This document shows, in pieces, positions 1 to 10,801 of a stretch of DNA of 64,000 bases. The notes below the pieces were generated by a model. The model saw nothing but the letters and a program-made list of their open reading frames with translations. It was not told the DNA's origin and made no database searches. The position numbers and the translations under genes are program-made. Where the stretch lies: NCBI GenBank assembly GCA_048772705.1, contig JBLWGC010000159.1, positions 62,001 to 126,000 on the forward strand. Direction: 5' to 3'. The DNA comes from Leidyana gryllorum EB-2025a (taxonomy: Eukaryota; Apicomplexa). The stretch's first letter is position 1. Each line of letters opens with the position of its first letter.

Positions 1-1431
1 GGTGCCCACACGCTCGTCAGTAGTCTCAGTGTGAGCCTGGAGCTTCTGATCGACCCGTTGGAGCTTCTGGTCGACCCGTCCGTCAGTTGACTCAGTGTGA
101 GCTTGAAGGATGGTGCCCACACGCTCGTCAGTCGACTCAGTGTGAGCCTGGAGCTTCTGGTCGACCCGTCCGTCAGTTGACTGAGTGTGAGCCCGGAGCT
201 TGTTGTCCAACATGTGCCCAGCCTTATTGTGAGCTTGGAGGAGGCTGCCTATACGTTCGTCTACGGCATTTATGTGAGCTTTAAGCTTGTCGATCCGCTC
301 GTCAGCAGACGACCTGTGGATTGCAATGATCGCGTTCAGATGCTCATCATTGATGTCAGTGTGAACTTGTCGGTCACCACAGGCTTGTCTGCATGTTCGA
401 GAGATTGTCTCGGGCTGAAGCGACAATTGATTGAGTGTACAGTGAATATTATCAACCACGGGCTCTGCGACAGCCTGAGCCTCGTCCTGGTCCTGGAACC
501 CATTTTCAGGTTGCCTGTTTTCATTGAGTTGGTCAATGTGCGGGAGGATGTCCTTGTCCACCTCTCGTTTATCCCCTATCTGGGCGGAGAAGAGACCATT
601 CTGGCTCACTGGCTCCGTCTTCACCAGTCCTTGCACCTCCCCGACGGAAGTCCTCGATCGTGCACCAGCGATCTCGGCTGTTCCCTTGCTCAGCCCTTCT
701 AGCCTGTCAGTGTCGGCATTCACACTGCTGGGCTGTAGTCCAATCATCTCATCGGGCGTCGATTGCGCTTCGATCACGGACCGCTCTATTGAGGGGAGAG
801 AGCCATTGTACATGGGAAATGAGGTTGACATCCCATTGGGTCGCATTAGTAATCCATCGTCGGCGGAGAGTTCACAGTGCACTTCCGACGAGGACGTTGG
901 GTCGCTGTCGGACTGTGTAATCATGTTGTTTGTCAGACCACCGCTCGGATTCTCGTCTTGTGTGGTGAGATGAGAAGGCTGCTGGTCATTTTGACTCAGA
1001 CCATTTGGATATAGCCGTATCAGCTCTTCTGACGTGACAAAGTGCCATTTGAAGTACTTTGAGTCCTTGATGGAAAGTCCGTTTTTTGGAGTAGTCTCAG
1101 GGATGATTGGCCACGAATCACTCGCATCGGAGAGGGTGTTCCCGATACCCGCTGCCTCCAACTCGTGGTCTGTATCCACAATCAGTACAGTCCGGGGAAA
1201 GAAGGCTTCCTCCCGAGAAACAAAGTGTCGATCAAGGTATTCGCGTAGTACGTCACATCCTCGTGAGACAGCAGTCCTCAGACTCATCAATGGTACTCCA
1301 CCGTCCTCCAGAAACTGAAGCCGGGCTTCGTTATCTCCTTGAACTGTTCTTATCCGTCTAAGGGCTTGGTTTTGCATTATCGCCCCGTCCGTCACGCCGT
1401 GCAGCACGCCTATCTCATATGGACGGACCAT
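1..1431 (-). CDS. Unrecognised protein with C-terminal 15-residue repeats (3' end outside window)
   Basis: The minus strand is open from an ATG at 1431 to base 1, 477 codons without a stop. Its end lies outside the window. I do not recognise the family. The N-terminal ~130 residues look globular. The middle is polar and S/T/N/D-rich. From about residue 370 it turns into a regular helix-like tract ending in near-identical 15-residue repeats built on LQAHTESTD.RVDQK. Conserved L and V spacing suggests a coiled coil. Coding-like sequence continues upstream (1432-2330) in other frames, so this ATG may be internal and earlier exons may exist. Confidence is good that it is coding; function unknown. 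Confidence 0.7.
   Translation of the reverse strand, partial: MVRPYEIGVLHGVTDGAIMQNQALRRIRTVQGDNEARLQFLEDGGVPLMSLRTAVSRGCDVLREYLDRHFVSREEAFFPRTVLIVDTDHELEAAGIGNTLSDASDSWPIIPETTPKNGLSIKDSKYFKWHFVTSEELIRLYPNGLSQNDQQPSHLTTQDENPSGGLTNNMITQSDSDPTSSSEVHCELSADDGLLMRPNGMSTSFPMYNGSLPSIERSVIEAQSTPDEMIGLQPSSVNADTDRLEGLSKGTAEIAGARSRTSVGEVQGLVKTEPVSQNGLFSAQIGDKREVDKDILPHIDQLNENRQPENGFQDQDEAQAVAEPVVDNIHCTLNQLSLQPETISRTCRQACGDRQVHTDINDEHLNAIIAIHRSSADERIDKLKAHINAVDERIGSLLQAHNKAGHMLDNKLRAHTQSTDGRVDQKLQAHTESTDERVGTILQAHTESTDGRVDQKLQRVDQKLQAHTETTDERVGT
25..225. repeat. 45-bp tandem repeat inside the coding sequence
   Basis: The motif ctcagtgtgagc recurs at 25, 91, 136 and (as ctgagtgtgagc) 181. Spacings are 66, 45 and 45 bp, so the unit is 45 bp with one partial 21-bp step. 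It keeps the reading frame of the minus-strand gene and gives 15-residue protein repeats. More diverged copies seem to extend to about 300. Confidence 0.85.
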
Positions 1432-2330
1432 TGTGATGGGGGGTGTTCAAATGTATATCGCTTAGATGTCCGATACTTTTTGACTTTCCCTTCAGGGTGA
1501 CCCCCGGGGTCTCTAGGGTTGAGGGGATGTGGAGTGCCGCTTCGGCTCAACACACATTTATCCCTCGAGGAATACATTCTAACACGGGCGACAGATCTGG
1601 TGTACTTATGTACCCACAAACACTGACGGATCTGCAAGCGGAGCGGCAGACATGGGGATCACGAAAAAAGAGCGCGTCTTGGCTATAGAGGCCCAACGTC
1701 AGTGCATCTCCCCCACCACGTCTCGCTCCCAAGCTTTGTCCAGGGGCGGCCGACAACACATCTCGTCTCTCATCCTCCCAGAGAACTCCTCCCCCTCCGG
1801 ACGGACGGACGGACTGACTGGCATACACGCTGCAGAAAGAGATCCACAGTTCCGAGTCGCTCAGGTCCAACCCCAGCCAGATCCGCTCATATTCGCTCAA
1901 AGCACCGCCCAGTTGATCAACTCACGTGTCCAAGCTCTCTCACAGTGGGCCACACGGAAAGCGAGCCCACATTTCGAAGAAGTTGACACTCCAATTTCCA
2001 CCTCCATGAGACAATAGATGTCCACCCCTCTATCAGTCGTCGCAGGTGATCGATCCATCGGCCATTGTTTTGTAGTGACCAACCCGTGGAGCAAAAAAGA
2101 CAGTGCTGGGGGTCCACAGAACGGTGTGTAGAGTGAGTCGTTCAGAAGAGTTGGGTAATGTGACTCGTGACTCAACTTGCATTCTTTATCACCCAAATGC
2201 TCGTGGTGGCACAGTACGACCGCAGTGCCGTACTCACTTGGTGCCTTGAATTCCTGAGTACCAGATCTCTTGAAGCTACGTTACAAATTGTGACCAAAGC
2301 CAATAGGAAAGCGTAGCAGAGAGCGTTTAT
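1432..2330 (-). CDS. Unresolved upstream exons, probably of the same minus-strand gene
   Basis: No complete gene can be drawn here, but two minus-strand stretches look coding. One is open from about 2280 to 1900, reads as a globular protein and contains peptides such as YTPFCGPPALSFLLHGLV and MEVEIGVSTSSKCGLAF. A second, in another frame (about 1920-1830), contains ALSEYERIWLGLDLSDSELW. Donor and acceptor sites joining them to each other or to the gene starting at 1431 could not be fixed. They may be 5' exons of that gene or a separate gene. I see no family match. Between about 1432 and 1540 nothing stands out. Confidence 0.3.
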
Positions 2331-2537
2331 AGCAGTCGGGCGGGATGCAAGAAGGCCACAAATCGCAACTTCGGACACGATGCCCGTCACCGGTGCGGCG
2401 ATCGAAAGTGGTTTGGCAGTGAGGGCCCCCGAAGCCGACTGGGTTGGCCAATACATCCAGACATTCGCGAACAAACCGGTTGCAGGGTTCCCTCCCCCAC
2501 TGGATGTTGACAAGTCCTTTGGTGTACAACGTAAATT

Positions 2538-3513
2538 ATGGGGGATTGCGTCTTGTTGGGCGAGGTTGGAGATCCCGGGTAAGTAGATGACTGTTTCACA
2601 ACATCTGTGACTTGAGAGTAGATGGTATATCCAAGGCTTACTGGGTATTGTTAGTTTCTCCTCCCTCGTAGCGAAACGTTATTGGGTAAGTTTTATTGAC
2701 GAGGTGTCACCAGCGGGTACCGTGATCAGGACCGCCCCCGTCGAACATGGAGTGTTTGGGGAATGGACGCCGCCAAACAGGCGATAGGCGCCTTATTTGC
2801 CCACTCGCGTAAGGCAGACCAGAGATTGTGAGAGCAACTGCATTCAAATAGTCAACATGGCTTTCGCGTCTGTTCAAGCCGTGGTGCTGGAGGGTGACGC
2901 TTGCGAATGGTATTGGCTGAACATTATGTTAGATACGTCAGCTGGAGTGGCCATCTGCTACTTTGCTTTACAGATGCTGTTAAGTAGCATGGTGGTCCAA
3001 AATCACCTGGGAGGCTCCGTAGCTAAGGTACATACGACTGATGTGTCCGATGGCGAGACCGTTTGCAGTATGGATATTATGGAGAGCCCCCCCAATTGCG
3101 GCTTTGGCTGAATCAAATGCTACTCTGGTTGGTTGTGATACTGATAATGAAGATGGCAGTGCTGGCGATCATGATAGTTTTCCAACACCTTCTAATCTGG
3201 ATTGCCCAGGTGTTTCTGTAAGCCACACACACGTCTCCTGTCGTTTAAAAGGTTATTGATTGTTGATAGTGCGAAGGTGGATAAGAGACCGGTGCTCAAG
3301 CTGGCTGTGGTGATGATTTTGACTCCAGTTGTGATGAATTCTTTACAATACTGGTTGACTGATAACTTCTTGCAACACAAGCACAGAGGGAACGACGACG
3401 ATCTACTCCCACTGAGGTCCCCGAGTGTTGTTTCGACCACAGCTGACTCACCGACCAGCATGACAGCCGATATATCAAAATCTCGTCTGTTTGCGTATCC
3501 GTTTGTGGCCTAG
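2538..3513 (+). CDS. STIMATE/TMEM110-family multi-pass membrane protein
   Basis: Six exons: 2538-2578, 2622-2685, 2730-2808, 2852-3027, 3069-3217 and 3252-3513, giving 256 residues. Introns are 34-44 bp and all junctions keep frame. The product follows human STIMATE (TMEM110) and yeast YPL162C segment by segment: a first TM ending in AKRYW, then RPRRTWSVWGMDAAKQAIGA, then GDACEWYWLNIMLDTSAG, then YGEPPQLRLWLNQM and a TM, then VVMILTPVVMNSLQYWLTDN. The C-terminal tail is polar. In animals STIMATE sits in the ER and promotes STIM1-Orai contact sites; the fungal relative is vacuolar. Which applies here is unknown. The stop codon overlaps the stop of the convergent neighbour. Confidence 0.9.
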
Positions 3514-5260
3514 TATGATCGCGCGGGTGCTTCGGCCCCACTCAATAGTGCATTGAGACTAGCCAATGTCGCCATTGCTTCCACTCGAGCAGCTTCTGCC
3601 TCGGCTCGGAAGTTTGCCCGGTTACGGTGCCGCTTGCGTGGTGGTTCGGCAGGTACCACAGCGGCGGCTGATGACGGTTCTGCGTCTTCCGCTTCCAGAT
3701 CAATGGCAGCGGGGCGCCAAGACGATCGCAATGACTCGGGATACAACTGCAAATTAATTTTGTAGTCCACCTTCCGGCTTTCCTCGCTCACTCACCATCT
3801 TGAGTGTGTTCAGTGTCACAGTCTCAACGCGACCGTGGGAGCTGTCGAGCGATCCACTTCCTGTTGCCGTCCCCTGATGTTCGAGAAGTTTCCCTAGTGC
3901 CTGTTTATATGCCCGAAATACAAGCTTCTTCTCCCCCCTCCCTAACTGATCCAACGGTTTTGCTGTTGCTTGGAAGATAATGAGGGCACAGGGCAAAGAG
4001 GCAGGCGAACTCAAGAGACCGCTTAACTGTTCCAAGTCTTTTTCCAATCGCAGCGACAACTCATAGGTACGCATGAAAGACTCGCATCCTCTCCAAGCTT
4101 CAATATCGTCCACGACCATAGAGGCTGCCAGTCTGTCGAGGAAAGCGTTAAAGAATGTTCACACTGGACAAGTCTTACTTTGCCAGTTCGGCTGCAGCCC
4201 AGGATTGGTCCAGTCGCTTGGATGTGGGTTTCATGAGTCGCTTGCGACATCGCCTTTGTGAATCGATGGCAGATCTCGAAGCTGCTCTTGCACTGATGGC
4301 AGCAGCAGTCGCGGCGGCTTCAGCTTCTTCTGTGCCACTCAGATGGACAACCTGTTGAGATCCGACCGCGTTTATAAAGCTGGATAAGATTGATTGGGCG
4401 ATCTTGGACCCAAAGTGCTCATTCAGTCGGTTCGGAAAGGCAATACTCTTCTCAATATCGCACAGCTGACGATTGATAAATTCCCATGAAGCCGTGATGT
4501 TGCTGATGAACGGGTCTCGCACAAAACTTCCTCCACATATTACAGCTCGCTGTAGATCCACAGACATCAACTTGTGAAGTATTGGAAGTCCCAGGCGCAA
4601 ATGTTTGTCCCTATTGAGCACCTCATAAGTAGTCCGCAACTCTTCGATCAGCCTTCGATCAACCGAAGTCGGAAGCGCCCAACTCGTGCAGCACCATTTA
4701 CACGCGTGGGCACACGCTCCTCCTCCTCCCCCTGGAGAGGCCTTCTGTTGATCGGTAGTGGTGGTGGTTCCCGTCAAAACTTCTCCTCCCCGTAACTGCA
4801 AAAACTGAACCCCACGGGAGCATTGGCCGCAAAAGTCGCATGATAACCCAAATGAGCGCTCAAAGTATGCTTCCCGAGCGCTCAGTTTTAGAATACTTGG
4901 GTCCACTGATGGTTTCCATTTCATTATTTGACATTCTGTACTTGAAGAAGCGGCCGCCCCCTCGCCCGCTTCCAAGCTGCCAGTCGTCTGAGTGGTGGCC
5001 TGACTGTCCCACAGGGACGGGGACGAGGACGTCGGAGGGACCGCTCCAGCTCTCATCAAGGCGGAGTCAGGAGTAGACTCTTCTTTGTCTCGGTGCTCTC
5101 GGAACCCCCAGAGGAGCGTTCGGTAAATGGACTCGACATAATCGTAATGTTGGGAAGGGCGGAGCGCTAAAGCCACATAGCGCATTTCAATAGGATAGAG
5201 GAAGCGACACAGCGAGAATCCAAATACCTCCGGGGGCAGATTCCGTAGCCTTCTGCTCAT
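3510..5260 (-). CDS. Cys-rich protein of unknown function
   Basis: Three exons (5260-4179, 4132-3796, 3746-3510) with introns of 46 and 49 bp, about 551 residues. The N-terminus (LPPEVFGFSLCRFLYPIEMR) vaguely recalls the conserved region of ZCCHC2/ZCCHC14-like proteins, but I would not name it on that. Around residues 130-190 lie pairs of cysteines (CDFCGQC, then CAHACKWCC) that could bind zinc, separated by a low-complexity G/T-rich insert. The C-terminus is alanine-rich with a basic patch (PPRKRHRNR) that could be a nuclear signal. The start was taken as the ATG at 5260. The stop shares a CTAG with the STIMATE-like gene. Confidence 0.75.
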
Positions 5261-5323
5261 CACAGTAAGTAAAACATTAAGTTGATAGTGGACGTCAATA
5301 TTGGCTGGTAAAAAAAGCAGGTT

Positions 5324-8300
5324 TTAGAAGCCACTTTGTTCAACTGCACCTAACCAAACCTCACGAATGTGACTCTCTGCCTTCCAGGATTCATTCAGCA
5401 TAGTGATCAGTCCATCAAGTTGTGCATCGGCTTCCACCTCTTCCTTCTGTTCAGGCTCTTGGCCGCCGCTCGTCGTTGATGCTGCTGGGCCTCCCGCTCG
5501 GCGCCGTAGTGGTGACAGATTAGATACGCTTCCTGTTTCTATTGCTTCATTCAGAGCAGTCAAATATTGATTACTCGCATCAACAGTGGCTTTGAGACGA
5601 TCTTCAACGCGATCAAAGAAGTATGACAGGGATAGACCTGGCGACTGTCGAGCTTGTGGTGAGGGGGGCTGTGGTGCGGTTGGCATCTCAGACTCTTCGC
5701 CTGCCGGATCCTCGGCTGGTGGGGCCGCTTCTGGCTCCTCCGCAGGAGTGACCGTCGGGTTGGAGACAGGGACTGAAGAAGTCTTGGGCAGATCATGTCG
5801 TGAGGGGGGTCGTGAACTGACCCCAGGCATACATTTAGACTGTCTATATGGAATCATCCCCCTTCGATTGGCACCAAAGCCGTCGGGCTCCCCAGAGTCG
5901 GGCAGGCCTCGCTTCTCTTTGGCAGCATCGAGCGCTGCCCACAAACTGTGCCGGGCGGCTGGCTTGGCTGGGAGTGCAGACCGTCCACCACCATACGGAG
6001 AGGGGTCATCCAGACCACTCATATCAGTGGCCTTTGCTGCTGTCTCACCCACAAGTCCTGTCCCGGAAATCTGGCTGATCTCTTTCGATAGAGGGGAAGA
6101 CAGAGGTTGAGGTTTGGTGCTGGGTCGAACGCAGTGAGTGTCCTGGAGTACGGGCAGAGGCCTCATATTCCAGGGCGTATTGAACTCGTCGATTTTGACT
6201 TTCAACCCGGCAATGGAAGACAAGACATCCGCAGTTCGACTCATTATTCTGAAGCAGCAAAGTGTCAGCGTGGGGAGGAGGTATGGGTAGAAACACTTAC
6301 TCCACGGTAGAATCATTCGTCATACTTAGACGCTGTTTATACAGCTGATAGATAGCGAGACGGGCCTCCTCAACATTAGTGGGTACCACAACTTGCTGCA
6401 AACAATATTAAATGATACTCGACTCGGATCGGATGGGTTGAGCACTTACGGTTTCCGCCAAGGAGTCGGAGGTATTGACAATGAGTTCTGCTTCGCGGTG
6501 CAATTTGATCAGATTCTCGGTGGTCTCAGTGATTCGTTGCTCCATAGCCTCGTCGTCGTCCCCAACTCTCTGTTCCAAGCCCTCAACGGTGGCCCGCAAG
6601 GTTTCAGCAGCTTCCAGAGCTGTTTGTGTTGGGGGCAGGATGCTTATCAGACAGTCTACCCGGGAGACGTGGTCGTCGACCTGTCGAAGCACTTCCAGGA
6701 AGTTCTGATAGGGGGGGGCATTGGGTAACTCCTTTTCGAGTGCGTTGAAAATATCTCGGCGGCGCAAATCTTCACTGGATGGGGGTGTCGAAGGAGCGGC
6801 CGCCGGGACGCCTGGACGGCCAACTTTGAGCGGTGGAATACCAAATTCTACCATTAATCGCCGGTCAATGTCACTGAGACCCCTATATGGGTCATCTGGG
6901 TCGTCTTCAGCCCCCTCGGACTCCGAAATAGGATCAGTGGATGTGCCAACCTCCACTTTGGGAGGACCAGCAGCAGCGGCGGCAGCAGCAGCAGTGTTTT
7001 GCAGATTCGCTGCTTCGTCTTCCACGCTATCCGATTCTCCGTGTATAACAAACTCCTTTGGCTTCTGTTCGTCATTAGTAGTCACCGGCTGCGAGGCCGG
7101 CTGCGAGGTCGTGGGTACTGCTTCGGTCGCGAGCTGGGCACCCGACGACTGTGTGGCCGAGGCTGCGGCGTCAGTGGCTGAGGCTGCGGCGTCAGTGGCC
7201 GAGGCTGCGGCGTCAGTGGCCGAGGCTGCGGCGTCCGTTGTTGTCTGTGCACCCTGGGCTGTCTCTTCTGGGACGCTGGCAAGGGTGACCTTGGGGCCGC
7301 CATGAATGGGCGTCGGGCTGAGTGGCGTCATTCCTGCTGTGGCCATGGAGGTGTCTGCCTTCTCGATGATGAGAGTGGTGAATCGCCCGCCCCCCTCATC
7401 GGAACCATAGGAATCCGTATTGGAGACTGACGAAGTCTGTACGGCCTCTTCCGCTGCCGTCCAAGGCCCTCCACCAATCACAGGGCCCGGCAACAATGGT
7501 CCAGGGGCCAGTTCGGGAGATTCTCCACCTTGCGGACCGTTGACAACGGACGGGAGCTCCTGATCGCCAGTCTTCGGGTACTCAGCGAGGAGGTTACCAT
7601 CGCCATTGGGTGTCTTGAAATCGATCATCACTTTGCTGCTGCACGGGGACCGGGAATAGGGTGATGTTTCGAGATAGTACTTGAGTCGCTCATCCCACGC
7701 CTCGTTCATAACTCTCATGACTTCTTGCAGACGATGTTCCGAGCACTCCTCCAGGATTTTCCACGTTTTGACTTTCTGATCTGATTGCCACGCGGCCACC
7801 ACTCCTCTGTCCTTCAGACCCATGGCGTACAGAGGTTTAAGGAATTGTCTGGATACTGAAGTGGCCGGTAAGTAGCACAGATATCGGAAGACTGCTAGCT
7901 CACAGTCCCCAAGGGCACTCTCGTAGAACAACACGTCGTCCTCGGGCAACAGCGTGATCTCGTCGTCCAGCTCGAATATGAGAGCGTTGGGGTCCTCGTG
8001 CTGCGGAGATCGCTTTGTGCGTATCACACAAAGCATCTGATTAACAGCTGTGGCGATCATGAAGCCTCCAGGCCAAGATGCGATTAGCATTCGCATCATG
8101 AGAATAGGAGCCTCTGCGCCCTCGGGTATGCAGTCACTTTCCGCTACGAGCTGAAAAGACGACAATGAAAAGCATTGGCCTGCGGATAAACTCTCACCAG
8201 TTGGGGGCTATTGAAAACCACCTTGGCCTTGGTTTTGCCAGAGATGTCCAAGACCATGAATTTGCTGTTCATGTTCTTCACCGACGGGGTTCCCTTCTGT

Positions 8301-9118
8301 ATCAGAGCCAAAAGGTGTCCATTGTCATCACCCCCCAGCCAATAAGTGGACACGATCGTGTCATTGGCCGCGGCCACGTGAAGTCGCCGGGAGAGCTGTA
8401 GATTCGTGTCATACAGCTCAATGTAATGTCCACAGCAACTAATCAGAAGCGCCTCTCCATTCACAACGCCGAACGCTGGCATCGACGTCAATCGCAGTTC
8501 TATTTGACATTCACATTTCTGATCCTTCATTTTCCGTACTCTCAGAGTCAAGGGAGCTGCGACTTTCGGGTCGTAACTGTTATTGACGTCCTCCACCACA
8601 TAATGCTCTTCTCCCAGAGTATCATCACCCCATAATATATCAAGAACGTTCGTAGCCTTATATGCAGGCCAAGCTCGAGTAACAGTGAGGTCCCCTTTCG
8701 AGTAGTCCGACTCGCTGAACACATACACTTTAACCTGATCCTTCAGGACGAGGGCGAGAGCAATTCCATTTGTATATACGGCTTCGCCTCGACAACATAT
8801 GTCCGCATCATCATCCTCACAGTCGTCGTTGTAGATTGGGAGTTGGTACGTATCTGCCTCTTGGATAACAGCATCGCACTCCTGACCGTTCAGCTGACTC
8901 TGGCAGCACCAGAATGGCCGCGAGCCTTCCACATCGGCAAGCCAAATCACGTAATGCCCGTCGGGCGTGGCGCACACCGTTTGCTTCGGGTACGAAATGG
9001 GCGTGATCCGGGTTTTACTTTTTGAGAGCGTAACATCTGCAATGATTCGTAATACACGTGTTCACACATCGCTCTTTCTGACCTCCCACTACTTACAGTC
9101 GACCACACAATCCTTCAT
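5324..9118 (-). CDS. Large protein: possible beta-propeller, disordered middle, coiled-coil C-terminus (nucleoporin-like)
   Basis: Five exons: 9118-9097, 9036-8198, 8150-6450, 6395-6301 and 6248-5324; introns 47-60 bp; 1,193 residues with every phase consistent. The first ~500 residues have the alternating hydrophobic beta pattern of a propeller. The middle (about 500-750) is low complexity and holds four copies of ATDAAAS. The C-terminal third is helical, with LRATVEGLEQRVGDDDEAM and VEEARLAIYQLYKQRLSMT. This order resembles Nup159/Nup214-type nucleoporins, but there are no FG repeats and I see no decisive motif, so that is a guess. The first exon encodes only seven residues plus one base. 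The gene lies 43 bp after the SDHAF2 stop. Confidence 0.7.
7158..7240. repeat. 21-bp in-frame tandem repeat
   Basis: About four near-perfect copies of gaggctgcggcgtcagtggc lie in tandem inside the nucleoporin-like gene. On the minus strand they encode repeated ATDAAAS heptads. The copies are almost identical, which suggests recent slippage or unequal exchange. Confidence 0.85.
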
Positions 9119-9161
9119 CCTTCCCAACCAGGCCGTTCCAGGGGTAAAAAAGCTCCATTTT

Positions 9162-9581
9162 TTACTGGTGAGAACTCAGGTAGTCGGTCAAAGCTCTACG
9201 GGCAGGGCCTACTGCATCGCCCTTAGGACTGCACGTAGAGAATATAGAGTCATACAACAACATTGGGTCCTCGAAAGATATGAGTTTCTCGAAATCTTGG
9301 CGGAATCGCTCATCGAAAAATAGCGTGTCACGGTGAACACGCGTGAAGCCTTCGAACAATGTGTCCAGCTCCTTCAGCCCCGCGTGTGTCGCACGGTAAA
9401 CTAATTTCTTCACTTCTGTATCAATGGCGGCGGCTGTCCCCACTTCCCGCCCCCCCATGGGAGCAGCAGCAACATCACCACCAGCAAAGGCAGCATAGGA
9501 TCGACCTCGACTAACGCGTCTCGGAACGGATGAATAGGCCCACACTGGACATGAAGGAACAGTGTTTTTTGTAATTACCAT
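9162..9581 (-). CDS. SDHAF2: Succinate dehydrogenase assembly factor 2 (Sdh5/SDHAF2 family)
   Basis: Single exon, 139 residues. The core (KKLVYRATHAGLKELDTLFE) matches the family motif LLYRSRKRGxLExDLLL, and the following helical region (FDERFRQDFEKLISFEDPML) fits the rest of the short five-helix fold. The N-terminal ~40 residues are R/S/A-rich, as expected for mitochondrial import. Family role: in the mitochondrial matrix it promotes covalent FAD attachment to SDHA, the flavoprotein subunit of complex II. It is divergently paired with SDHB, which supports the call and suggests shared expression. The final residues are short compared with animal homologues. Confidence 0.85.
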   Translation of the reverse strand: MVITKNTVPSCPVWAYSSVPRRVSRGRSYAAFAGGDVAAAPMGGREVGTAAAIDTEVKKLVYRATHAGLKELDTLFEGFTRVHRDTLFFDERFRQDFEKLISFEDPMLLYDSIFSTCSPKGDAVGPARRALTDYLSSHQ

Positions 9582-9640
9582 CTAGCGAGGTGGTTGTGAG
9601 TTATTTTCTTTCCTCCAGGCCTTTTTATTGATCACCAGAC
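9582..9640. promoter_or_regulatory. Shared 59-bp interval between SDHAF2 and SDHB starts
   Basis: The two ATGs point away from each other with 59 bp between them, so this interval must hold the start-proximal control region of both. On the plus strand it is pyrimidine-rich (ttattttctttcctccag) and ends caccagac before the SDHB ATG. No clear TATA box is visible. Confidence 0.5.
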
Positions 9641-10770
9641 ATGCTCGCCCGCACTGTGGCCGCGGCTGGCGGATCTAAAACACCCTTGATCAAGCTGATT
9701 AAGGGCATACGGTCTTCTTCTTCTTCTACTGCTCAATCTACAAAGGCTGCACAGAAGTTCACCATATTTCGATATAATCCTGAAATTGCTCAAGCGCCCC
9801 ATTTCGAGTCCTTCGATCTCACGCTCAAAGAATGCGGTCCCATGGTCTTAGACGCCTTGATCAAGATCAAGAACGAAAACGACTCGACGTTGTCGTTCAG
9901 ACGCAGTTGTCGCGAGGGGATCTGCGGTAGCTGCGCGATGAATATCAACGGGAAGAATGGGTTAGCTTGCTTGACCCCCATAGACACTGAACGCGATGGT
10001 ACGCCAAACACTAATCCCCTCTCGCCCAGCCCAATCATAATTGCCTCAGAAGTGACAATCCGTCCATTGCCTCACATGTTCGTACTGCGCGATCTGGTTC
10101 CCGACATGACTAACTTTTACCAAAACTACATGGCCATACAGCCATGGCTCCAACGCGACAATAAGTCGGTACGTTATCATCACCTCTTAACCGACATTCA
10201 TCATCATTATCGCGTTGCCACAGAAGGAACAAACAACAGAAAGTCTGCAAAGCATTGAGGATCGCAAAAAGTTGGATGGAATGTATGAGGTGCGTGCCCC
10301 ATCATCACGAGGTGTCGTATTCTATACATTTGTGTAATCAGTGTATTCTGTGCGCCTGCTGTTCTACCTCATGCCCGTCACAATGGTGGCACCCCGAGAC
10401 TTATCTGGGGCCCCAAGCGCTCCTGGCGGTATGTCGAAGTTTCTTGTTCTATCTTCAACCACACACGCCACACGCGCGCGCAGGCCTATCGCTGGGTGGC
10501 CGATAGCAGAGACGAGCATAAGGAAGATCGTTTGGCTTATCTTAATGATACGATGCGATTGTACAGATGCCACAACATTGGCAATTGTACTAACTGTTGT
10601 CCAAAGAGTGAGCACTTCTGTTGTGTAGGGCCTGCTGAGCACCTTTCCATCCAGATCTAAAACCACATGAAGCTATCGAGAATCTGAAGCAAGAGATAGC
10701 ACAGCTCGCCGATCCGGATGACTGGGACGAACGAAGAGCTGCGCGAGCAACTTCTGTAGATAAAAAATAG
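9641..10770 (+). CDS. SDHB: Succinate dehydrogenase iron-sulfur subunit
   Basis: Six exons (9641-9998, 10050-10168, 10224-10289, 10342-10428, 10484-10607, 10655-10770), 289 residues. The N-terminus is S/K/R-rich, fitting a mitochondrial presequence. The [2Fe-2S] ligands lie in [20 protein letters not shown] followed by AC. The C-terminal cluster ligands are [16 protein letters not shown] and [14 protein letters not shown]. The second site carries an extra Cys where most homologues have T or R. The first intron is 51 bp and has no in-frame stop, so it is inferred from conservation (IDTERD joined to [10 protein letters not shown]). Protein role: electron transfer from SDHA to ubiquinone in complex II. 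Confidence 0.97.
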
Positions 10771-10801
10771 AGATATAGTAGTCAAAATAGAACTATCCCC
10801 A

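Noticed and set aside
87-973. Plus-strand open frames over the first kilobase
   Set aside because: They are antisense to a 477-codon open frame with protein-like composition and regular repeats; the plus-strand peptides look random.
1652-2017. 121-codon plus-strand ORF as a gene
   Set aside because: It is antisense to stretches with better coding character on the minus strand and shows no family resemblance.
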